From NCBI RefSeq assembly GCF_003255815.1, contig NC_037686.1:54471888-54535887 (forward strand): DNA of 64,000 nt. The letters run 5' to 3'. Below are positions 55,441-64,000 of this stretch, piece by piece. The notes beneath the pieces were generated by a model, which saw nothing but the letters and a program-made list of their open reading frames with translations, was not told the origin of the DNA and did no database searches. The translations under genes were made by a program, and so were the position numbers. Position 1 is the stretch's first letter; each line of letters opens with the position of its first letter. Source of the stretch: Theropithecus gelada (Eukaryota; Chordata; Mammalia; Primates; Cercopithecidae).

Positions 55441-57413
55441 GGAATGTGTTTCCTTGATTCTCATCATAGCCCCTACTTTATTTTGAGTGAGCATCAGTGC
55501 AAAGGCTCACGCAAAAGGGAAGGTCCAGGCCCAGAATCCACTCCTGCATCCCCAGTGAAGCACTGCTTTCTGTACATGTAATTGTGCACCTGGACGTCTG
55601 GGCCCACAATTTGCAGTGCTATGCCTGAAAGTTCCCCAGATTGCCCAAGTCTGAGGCCATCCTGTTCATGGGGCATCTCTAGCCTGTAGAAACTTGACCT
55701 AAGAAAACTTCCTTAGGTTGAGTCACTTGGTCTTCACACCTTTCTTGGTCTGGTAGACACAATGGGAGCTCCAAATTATCATATGAGCAAAATTCCTTGG
55801 AAAAGCAAGTAAATTTGGTTTCATATCCCTTACCCAAAAGTCCAGCTTATATATGACTTCACACAGCTCCAAGTAAATGATAGGGAAAAAAAACCAAACA
55901 AACAGTAACTACTTGAAATACTTAGCAGACCTGGTCAAGAAGGCATGGTCAAGATCACACTGTAATCATCCACAGTACCAGCCAAGACTCCTGACATGTC
56001 ACCGAGACCTGCATAAATTGCCATTTTAGATACCAAGCATCAACATCCCGGAATGATTGTCCAGGTTCTTGGCAACCATTGACATTTTAAAATGTTTCAA
56101 TTTGCTACTAAAATAGAACTAAAATGCCAGTCATTATCAATAATTTCTCATCTTGAAATGCAAATTTAGCTTTGATTTTTATAATTATCTAGAAATGAAT
56201 TTTAAAAGTCCTCTGAAAATTCAAGGATCTTGTTATACCAAAGACTATGTCAAATTTGATAATCCTCTCGCTACCTGCCTGCCAATGCGGTGGCAGCTTG
56301 TGCCCAGAACTCCCACCCCATAGAAGAAAATGCATTCATTGTGCTGCGGATTATGCTTAGAAACAGAAAGTGAGGATTACATCATGTGTACAGAACCAGG
56401 AGTGTTACGATCCTAGACAAACCTAGCATTGTATAAGAGCAGGTCCTTAAAGGACACGAATGAAAAGCAAGAACTTCTGTGCCTTTCACAGCAAGAGTCC
56501 TCCAACACCCAACCCTGTGCTCCATCACTCAACACTAGCCTGAAGGAAGGAAGGAGTACACACCCTCAAGACTTTTCTTTTCCTCCAGATACATCAGCTT
56601 TGCCTCCAGGGTTCACCGTCTTCCTTGATTCCTACAATAAGAATTGCATATCCTTCTGGGTCAGACACTAAAACCAAGCCCAGGCCTGAAACATTGTCCT
56701 TGGTCACAGCATTCATTGCCTTTCCTTCAGCTACCTTTCTAGAAGGGCTCTTATATGGCTCTTTTCCCTCTACTGCTATCCATCCTCAGATCTTTTGCAC
56801 CAACCTGAACAATAGCCCACCTTTGACCCCATGTCTGTAGCAAGTTCCCACTTCTCTCCTTCCTGTCTTCACAATCAAGAACTATTGACTTCCTCACCTC
56901 CATTTCCCTCTCTAAACCATGGGATTCATCATTCCCCAGTGCTGCACTTAAATTACCTGCATTAACTTGACCACACTTAATAGTCACCAAAGAGTATAAT
57001 GGATTCTTCCTGGGCCTTTTTTTTTTTTTTTACCTTTATGTCACAATTTAGATTATTAATGACATCTTGCTGTGAAAATCTCTTTCCTTTTACATTTCAC
57101 CACAGTTTCTCCTACCTCTGGCTACTCGTTGTGTTTCCTTTGCTGATTCTTGATCTTCCATTTGCCTCCTGAATTTTAGGGTTCTTTTAAGTTCCATCCT
57201 TGGTCTTCCTGTTCATGTCCTCCATATATAAGTGGGTGCTATCATCTATACTCAAAGTTTTCTTTACCATAAGACAACTTTGCTGGTGACAGGCAAATCT
57301 AGATTTCCATTTAAATATTGCACATACCCAGCAGTATCTATTTAAGGCTGAATATTTTCTTTTCTCCAGGATCTACTTATTTTCTAACATTCCCTTTCTT
57401 TGTTTATAGTAAT
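55441..57413. other. Gene-free stretch, possible L2 at its end
   Basis: It looks single-copy to about 57030. A T-run lies at 57017-57030. About 57060-57400 has L2-like phrases ('tccatccttggtcttcctgttcatgtcc') at low confidence. Frames of 60-80 codons are anonymous. Confidence 0.4.
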
Positions 57414-58232
57414 AGAGTTGAGCTTGGAACAACAATAGGAGTTAGGAGTGCCAACCCCCATCTTCCCATACAGTCAAAAGTCCACATATAACTTTTGACT
57501 CCTCCAATACTTATCTACTAATAGTCTGCTGTTGACCAGAAGCATTACTAATAACAGAAATAGTTGACTAACACATATTTTGTATGTGTTATATATATTT
57601 TGTATATGTATTAGACACTATATTTTTACAATAAAGCAAACTAGAGAAAATAAAATGTTATTAAGAAAACAATAAGGAAGAGAAAACTACTATGCTGTAT
57701 TAGTCCATTTTCACATTGCTGATAAAGACATACCCGAGACTGGGTAATTTACAAAAGAAAGAGGCTTAATGGACTTACAGTTCCATGCGACTGGGGAAGC
57801 CTCAAAATCATGGTAGAAGGCAAGGAGGAGCAAATCATCTCTTACATGAATGGTAGCAGGCAAAAGAGCTTGTGCAGGAAAACTCCACCTTACAAGACCA
57901 ACAGATCTCATGAGACTTATTCACTATCACAAGAAAAGCACAGGAAAGACCTGCCCCCATGATTCAATTACCTCCCTCCAGGTCCCTCCCACAACACGTG
58001 GGAATTCAGGATGAGATTTGGGTGGGGACACAGCTGAACCATATCATATTGTTTACATGGAAATGAATCATCATAAAGGTTTTCATCCTCATCATCTTCA
58101 TGATCAGGAGGTCAAAGAAGAGGAGGAGGAAGAGGGAGGTTTCTCTTGCTGTCTCAGAGGTGGCAGAGGCAGAAGAAAATCTGCATATAAGTGGACCCAC
58201 AGTTCATATCCATGTTGTTCAAGTGTCAACTG
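57414..58232 (-). mobile_element. MER2 (pogo/Tigger-type) DNA transposon split by a THE1 LTR
   Basis: The left part (57414-57695) has 'cacatataacttttgactcc', 'ctgttgaccagaag', 'gttgactaacacatattttgtatg'. The right part (58047-58232) has 'tcatcataaaggttttcatcc', 'gaaaatctgcatataagtggaccca', ending 'gttgttcaagtgtcaactg'. Together they form one non-coding MER2 with terminal inverted-repeat-like ends. Orientation is arbitrary for this MITE-like element. Confidence 0.8.
57696..58046 (-). mobile_element. THE1-type MaLR LTR, reverse, inside MER2
   Basis: It begins tgtattagtccattttcac, has 'cccgagactgggtaatttac', 'gcccccatgattcaattacctccc', 'gatttgggtggggacacagc' and ends 'accatatca'. It is 351 bp. 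The flanks tatgc and tattg match at three of five bases. Confidence 0.93.
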
Positions 58233-58329
58233 TTCTAGTGAAGCCACAATCTTTTGTACTTTCCCCCCAACTTTATCTACCTCTTGCCTATCCCAAATTG
58301 TTTACTGAATTCTACTTCGTAAAGCAATG

Positions 58330-58990
58330 AACTCATGTCTCTTTAATTGCTTCAACTCTGGCCTTCACAATTTCTTACTAATGACAGCAATCACCTCCTG
58401 ATGGATTTCTCTAGATGCAATGCTGCCTCTTCTAGTCTATATTGCCAATAGAATTTTGTTTCTAAAAATGCACATTGGTTTATGTCACTGCTGACTTTAA
58501 ATCACTCAGGGGCTTACCTATATTGTCAATATACAGCTCAAAGCTCTTAGCATGACTGTCAAGACTTTCGGGTTTTGACCCTTACTATTTCTCTGATCTC
58601 AAATTTTAACATCTCCAAATGTACCTGCATTCTACTCAAGTAAGATATGCTGTCCATATCTTTGTGTCTTTGAACTTGCCCTCTATCTGCAATGTTTTTG
58701 GCCAATATCTTCTGGCCAGTAGCTACCATCTTTCAAGACTCAGCTCAAACATCACCTCCTCCAGGAAGCCTTTCCTCTGACCCATTCTCAGGATAAGGTG
58801 TCAGCCCTTTATATGAGCTACCAACCATCCTGTCCTCACTCATATTATGAAACATTTGCCTGACATTGTAATCATTGTTTGTCTTGATCTTTCTCTCCCA
58901 CTAGACTATGAGCAACTTGGAATCATACTCCACTCATCTATCTTTCTGCGGAGCTTAGCTCCATGCTTGGCACAGACTTTATTGAATACA
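58330..58990 (+). repeat. L2 LINE 3' region
   Basis: This is the longest L2 in the window: 'caagactcagctcaaacatcacctcctccaggaagcctttcc' (in parts), 'cccactagactatgagc', 'gcttagctccatgcttggcacag', ending 'attgaata'. It is ancient and non-coding. Confidence 0.8.
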
Positions 58991-59329
58991 TAAGCAAAAT
59001 AACAAAGAAAAGAAGGAGAAGTGTCATTAGCTAAGAATATAAGGACTACAGTCCTAGAGACTACAAGAAAAATAAATAACAGATTCTACAGAAGGTTAGT
59101 TTAGAGAAGAGTTTAATATTCAAGCTGTTAGTCATGGTGATGCAGTTCATTACATAAATAGACAAAGTGTAAGATTGCAATCATATCAACATTCATTGAG
59201 CATTCATTCTATACATATTTAAATCTTAATATAAAAATCAGGCAGGCACTATGGTAGCACAGGGAATAAAATAGATAATTCTGCCCTCCTGTCACTACCC
59301 TGTTCATGTAATTTACAGTTGATTATTTC

Positions 59330-59510
59330 AACACCTCTTCTACATATGCCAGGCAGTATCCTAAGTGCTTTATATGCATGTCCGTTTAATCCTCATAACG
59401 ACCCCAGTGTACAAAGGAAAAGATGACTCATGGAGGTTAGGTAATTTGTTGAACATCATACAGTATGTGGGAGATCAGTGATTTAACCCAAAGCCTGTCT
59501 GATTACTCTT
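59330..59510 (-). repeat. MIR SINE
   Basis: The reverse MIR is 'atgccaggcagtatcctaagtgctttatat', 'gtttaatcctcataacgaccc', 'ggaggttaggtaatttgttgaacatcatacag'. Confidence 0.85.
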
Positions 59511-60186
59511 TCTGCACTTAATCATCACACTCAACAACAAAACAAGTTTAACTTGAAGATCACTTGTATTCTATTTAGATATTGGGTTGTTGGGGCCTCC
59601 AGACAATTCTAAAAGTTATGTAGGAAGTTTATTTCAACTATCCTGTTACAGACATTAATTTTAGTATGGGAAGGAAGATTTATAATAAAAATCGATCCAA
59701 AAATATGGAAGTTTTGCAAGTGGGCATTTATGTTCCAAAGCTGTGAAAATATGGATATTAATGTGATTTATCACTCACTTCTGACCTTTGGAACATGGAG
59801 AATGGAGGGATGGAATGGGTTTGAGAGGCAAGAACTTTACCTTCAGCAAGTGCCATGCCTCAGGACAGCTCTGTCTATTCATTCTCACAAAACTGAGGAT
59901 ATTCTGAAGCTACATGAATATGATTGGTATACAAAAGGCTACTTGCTACCTGGAGCAACAAGATTCTGCAAAGTGTTCAGAAAAATAAATTTGTATCCCA
60001 CGGAAGTGTTTTTTCACAAACGAATTCTGCAGGGGGAAAGGGAATTTTCTGCAGTATTCACTGTGAGAGTGGAGAGAAAGCCTGAGAGTGCCATAAAAGG
60101 CAATGGCAAAATCTACAATGAAAAACGCAGCTGCCTTTTTCACTGTGGTTCCAGGAAGACTTTATGGAGTCCCTAGGTAGGGAATT
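59511..60186. other. Single-copy-looking stretch with a 148-codon open frame
   Basis: An ATG-started frame at 59730-60176 is open for 148 codons outside any repeat I recognise. I see no signal peptide, membrane segment or domain, and no TATA box or splice context that would support it. It is most likely a chance frame. Confidence 0.3.
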
Positions 60187-60494
60187 GTTTTATTTTATTT
60201 TATTTTTTGAGATGGAGTCTCACTCTATTGCCCAGGCTGGAGTGCAGTGGCATGATCTTAGCTCACTGAAACCTCTGCCTCCTGTGTGTTCAAGCACTTC
60301 TCCTCCCTCAGCCTCCAGAGTAGCTGGGATGACAGGTACCTGCCACCATGCCCAGCTAATTTTTTGTATTTTTAGTAGAGACAGGGTTTCACCATGTTGG
60401 TCAGGCTGGTCTCAGACTCCTGACCTCAGGTGATCTGCTGGCGTTGGCCTACCAAAGTGCTGGAATTACATGCGTGAGCCACTGCACCCAGCCA
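60187..60494 (-). mobile_element. AluS-like SINE, reverse
   Basis: A (TTTTA)n tail runs into 'gagatggagtctcactctattgcccagg', then 'gtatttttagtagagacagggtttcaccatgttgg' (in parts), ending 'ccactgcacccagcc'. Full-length dimer. Confidence 0.95.
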
Positions 60495-61104
60495 AAATTT
60501 GTGTTTCAGTGGGAAAATAGACACTGTCTATAACATGCCTTTCCCCATAATCTGATTCTGACTCTATGGGAACTATTCCACAACTGTGTAAAGCATAAGC
60601 AACTGACAGGAACACAGGATCATTTTGTCTGTAGACACACAAATGAATTCTGACTGGGGCAGGGAATACCCTCCCCACCATGGAGAAACAAATTTTGCCT
60701 CCATTTACACATTCATTTCAACATGCCTTTACTCTTTTACATTTTATTCATTATCTTATTCCATACTGAGCATAACATCTGCTGGGTTCTCTCATTATGA
60801 GTAAAGTAAACCCTTTAACACGAGTTCATTTTTATATCCTTACGAGAGTCATGAATTTATCTTTTTTTGAAAATTATCTTTCAACTCTTTATTCCCAACA
60901 ATGCCTCTTCCTCCTTGACCCAGCTATGAACTGAGCTGCAAAGTGTGGACGTGCCCAAGTATTGAGCTCCAGACCATGGCTCTTGTGTTGGGAGAAGATA
61001 ATGCTCATCTTTGGCAAGCTTGAGGGTGTCCACAGCCCACAAGTTGACAAATAGCTCCCTTTGATGTTCTACCTATAAGCTGAAGTTTCAAACAATGCTC
61101 AAAA
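60495..61104. other. Gene-free stretch
   Basis: No element or domain-bearing frame recognised. Confidence 0.45.
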
Positions 61105-62545
61105 AGGCATGGCATTTTTAACCAGCTTTATTGAAGTATTACTTATATACATTAAAATTCATCAATGTTAAGCATGTTGTTTGATGAGCTTCAACAAAAG
61201 CATAGTTACCTACCATCACCACAACCAAGATATAGATCATTTCTATCACCCTAAAATGTTCCCTCATGCTCCTTTGCAGTCCATCCACTCTCCCTACTCA
61301 CAGCATCTGGTAATCATTGAGTCTAGAACTTCATATTGTGGGAGACCAGAATATACCACCCCCAAAATATGAAGGATTGCTGAGCTGTAGGCAGTTAAGA
61401 AGAAGCAGATACAGGAAAGTTCTCTCTCCTTCCTCTATTTGCCTAAAAGCAGGACATAAACATAGGAAGACAAAAAAGTATCCTACCTGCCTTCCCTTCT
61501 ATCAGGCAGAACAAAGGTTAACCACTGAAGATAACTTTAGACCCTTATGATCCTGGAGTTGGTTATCAGAGGAATCTAAATTACCACGCATTACCAACTG
61601 GCTTTTATCTGCCATTTATTTCCCTTCCCACAAGTTGCCACCCCTAAATACTCAAAGTCCTTTCTTCTGTCTTATCACTTCTTTAAAAATGTACTATTCT
61701 TTGTTGAAGATGCTATATTAGCTGGAATTCAAAGCCACTTCCTTGGGAAACATTCATTCCCTGGGTGTCTCTCACGTATATATGAAATATGCCTGTTAAT
61801 AAACTCACTTGTGTTTCTCTTGTTAATCTATCTTTAGTTACAGGGGTCTATTTTAACTAAGATCCTGTGAAGGTTGAAGAAAAAATTATTCTTCTTCCTC
61901 TACAATATAAATAGGACCATGCAGCATTTAGTCTTTTGTGGCCAGCTTATTTCACTTAGCATAGTGCTTTTGAGATTCATTCATGTTTTTGTATGTGTCA
62001 ATAGTTCATTACTTTTTATTGCTGAGTAATATTTCACTGTATGGATTTACCACATGCATTTTTCCATTCATCTTTTGATGGTCATTTGGATTGTTTTCAG
62101 TTTGGGGTTATTATCAGTAATAATATGTGAGATTACTGGGTCATATACGAAGTATATGTTTAACTTTGTAAGAAACTCCCATACTTTTCCAAAGTAGCTA
62201 TACCATTTTATATTCCCACCAGCAGTACACAAGCACGTAGCTCCATGTCCTCACTAGCACCTGGCATTGTCAATCATTTTAATTTTGGCTTTTCCAGTGA
62301 AAGTATACTGCTATCTCATTGTAGTTTTAATTTGCATTTCCTTAATGATGAATAATATTGAGCATCTTTTCACTTGTCATCTTTTTACTTATTTGTCATC
62401 ATTTGTCTAGGGTAAAATTTCCATTTAGATCTGCCCATTTTTAATCAAATTGCTTATCTTATTATTGAGTTGTAAGAGTGCTTTATACACTCTAAATATT
62501 TTATGAAATACGTGTTTTGCAAATGTTTTCACCCAGTCTGTGGCA
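61105..62545 (-). mobile_element. L1M fragment, reverse, split by an LTR
   Basis: Reverse L1 text at 61105-61336 ('ttattgaagtattacttata', 'ccatcaccacaaccaagatatag') resumes at 61905-62545 ('cacttagcatagtgcttttgagattcattcatg', 'ttactgggtcatat', 'gagcatcttttcac'; shown in parts). It is one old L1 whose ORF2/3' UTR part is retained. Confidence 0.88.
61337..61904 (+). mobile_element. ERV class I solo LTR with 4-bp duplication
   Basis: 568 bp, starts tgtgggagacc, has AATAAA at 61798-61803 and ends 'cttcctctaca'. It is flanked by atat at 61333-61336 and 61905-61908. A 4-bp duplication fits class I integration, although the bases are low-complexity. Family (MER41-like?) not settled. Confidence 0.8.
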
Positions 62546-63419
62546 CGAGAAAGGCATTCTTCTTCTTATTTTGACAAATAATTTGCTAATTCAGACTGCC
62601 TGGAAATGCAAACCAGTATACTGTGTATTGACATCTGCCAAGCAGCAGCCAGACTCTGGGGGAGGGAAATAAACAACGTAAAATTCCAAAATTTGGCCTC
62701 AGAAAAGCTGCTCCTGGCTTTCATCATCATCTCCTGATTTTCTAGCGTTTTATTTACTCTGGTTATTTTCTCTGCTATGTTACTTGCTTCCTGTAACAGT
62801 TCCCATTTTAGGCAAAAAAATGTATACGGAACGTCTGTTTGTTTCTCTCCTGATGCAAATGAACACCCTAGCTTCTGCATTTCGTAGTGAACCCCAAATA
62901 TAGTCTCAGCAGCAACAATGCAACTCACGTGAAAATTGTTTCCAGTTATTTCCGATTTAAACTCTGAATGTCATACCATCACCTCTGACTTCTTCTGAGG
63001 ACCATCTTCCTAGACTTCTTGGGTCTTTGGGGAGTAAAAAGGAGAAAGTTCCCATGTGAAGGTTCCCTGTGATGTTCATTGTTTTGTTAAAGCACTAATC
63101 TGCCTTCGAAAATAATTTATTCTGGAAATACAGTAGAGGTCCTGTGGTTAGTAGGATTGGGCCAGTGGTGCTTGAGCCGAGTACCACAGACAGGGCATGA
63201 TTTGGCACATACATTACAGCTTTTCATCACGTCTGTCTCTCCTCAAATATCCAGAGGGGAAAAAAACGTAGATGGTTTTCTGGGGTTCCTCTGTAGACGA
63301 GAACACTAAATGCCTGCCTAGGACCCATTCCACAGTTCTTCCTTACTAGAGAGACCTGGTGTAATGTAAAGCACCCAGCTGAAGAAATTATATTTCTCAG
63401 CCACTCCCCAAGATAAGGG
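62546..63419. other. Single-copy-looking stretch with a 120-codon minus-strand frame
   Basis: A minus-strand frame at 62566-62928 is open for 120 codons. Its translation has a helix-like middle (ASNIAEKITRVNKTLENQE) but no domain I recognise. No repeat was identified. Most likely a chance frame. Confidence 0.3.
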
Positions 63420-63716
63420 TGGCCATGTGATACAGTTCCAATGAATATAATATAAGCAGAAGTCAGGCTGGGCTCTTGAGCCCTTGCCTTTCTCATGGCA
63501 AGGCGGCTTTCCTGCAGCAGCCATCTTGTGACTGACCCTGAGGGAAAGGCTGCAGAGTCACAGAGAATGTGGCCTGGCACCTTCACCACCCAACCAATGC
63601 CAGCAACTGTCTACCTCTGGACCTCTCACCATGAGAGAAAAACCAACCCCCAAGCTGTTCGAGATGTTGTTTTTCAGTTGTCTTTTTTTATGGCTCTATA
63701 TAATCCCTGACTAACA
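63420..63716 (+). mobile_element. Ancient MaLR-like LTR fragment
   Basis: Text such as 'ggccatgtgatacagttcc', 'gcagcagccatcttgtgac' and 'ccatgagagaaaaacc' resembles the old MLT-type element also seen at 23520-23822. It is strongly diverged. Confidence 0.35.
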
Positions 63717-64000
63717 GCTTGGGTTCTAGTTTCTGCCTCTTTACTGAGCAGCAGTGGGAACTACCCCTCTCAGATTCCCGGTTTTCTTCATTCATAAGAA
63801 GGGTGGAAAAAATAGAAAGTGCCTCACAGCCATTCCAGCGGGAAGCGTCCACAGTTCAGAGGCACCATTTCATCTTCAGTGTACCAGACACATTTTTCCA
63901 GATCAGGTATCTCTGGTGACAGGAAGCTCAGGCCACAGTTCTGGCTTGACTAGGATATGTTGATGCCCCAGTTCTTTCTGACAGCTACTGGAGGATCTGC
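63717..64000. other. Window end, nothing recognised
   Basis: Two overlapping plus-strand frames of 66-69 codons have no domain. No repeat recognised. Confidence 0.4.

Noticed and set aside
57691..58051. 5-bp target duplication around the THE1-type LTR
   Set aside because: Flanks tatgc and tattg agree at only three of five bases, too weak to claim on their own.

Overview
The window looks like primate nuclear DNA, most likely human. It carries many Alu elements, including one with AluY-type sequence, L1P- and L1M-type LINEs, MIR and L2 fragments, MaLR and ERV LTRs, and MER2 and MADE1 DNA-transposon fossils. I found no intact host protein-coding gene, no exon chain and no RNA gene. Nearly all open frames are chance frames or lie inside Alu, L1 or retroviral fossils. 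One 399-base run of N sits in the A-tail of an Alu.

Layout. 1-9330: an old L1 body, an Alu and the gap, a minus-strand solo LTR with a 4-bp target duplication, a second minus-strand LTR, L1 fragments, a plus-strand LTR, and a local duplication that carries an old-L1/Alu junction. 9331-18138: a MIR, an MLT1 LTR, and a long minus-strand L1M (about 11500-15085) hit by at least five later insertions, followed by single-copy-looking sequence. 18139-18620: a long AT-only repeat tract. 18621-35749: scattered Alu, MIR, L2, MLT and ERV LTR copies, including a three-monomer Alu.

35750-51148 is a nested retroelement stack. Two minus-strand LTR ends (starting at 35750 and 50531) share the same boundary sequence, and AGGA lies at both outer edges, so they may bracket one provirus. 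Inside are a MADE1 hairpin, an Alu, a 5'-truncated L1P (36934-40196) carrying an AluY-type insert, a solo class II LTR with a perfect 6-bp duplication (41048-42053), and a plus-strand class I (gammaretrovirus-like) provirus. That provirus has recognisable gag, protease, reverse transcriptase, RNase H, integrase and env remains (about 43160-49501) and a 3' LTR (49739-50356), but no visible 5' LTR. Gag and protease are in one frame, separated by a single TGA. Every gene is broken elsewhere, and two integrase catalytic positions are substituted.

51149-64000: L1M, MIR and L2 fragments, an MLT1 solo LTR with a perfect 5-bp duplication, a MER2 split by a THE1-type LTR, and an L1M split by an ERV LTR with a 4-bp duplication.

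The window records layered retrotransposition rather than a gene system. The features most worth checking are the proviral stack, the in-frame gag-protease stop, the repeated insertions at one L1 site, and the A-tailed insert of unknown source. Repeat family names come from recall of consensus features, not from a database search, and many boundaries are approximate.
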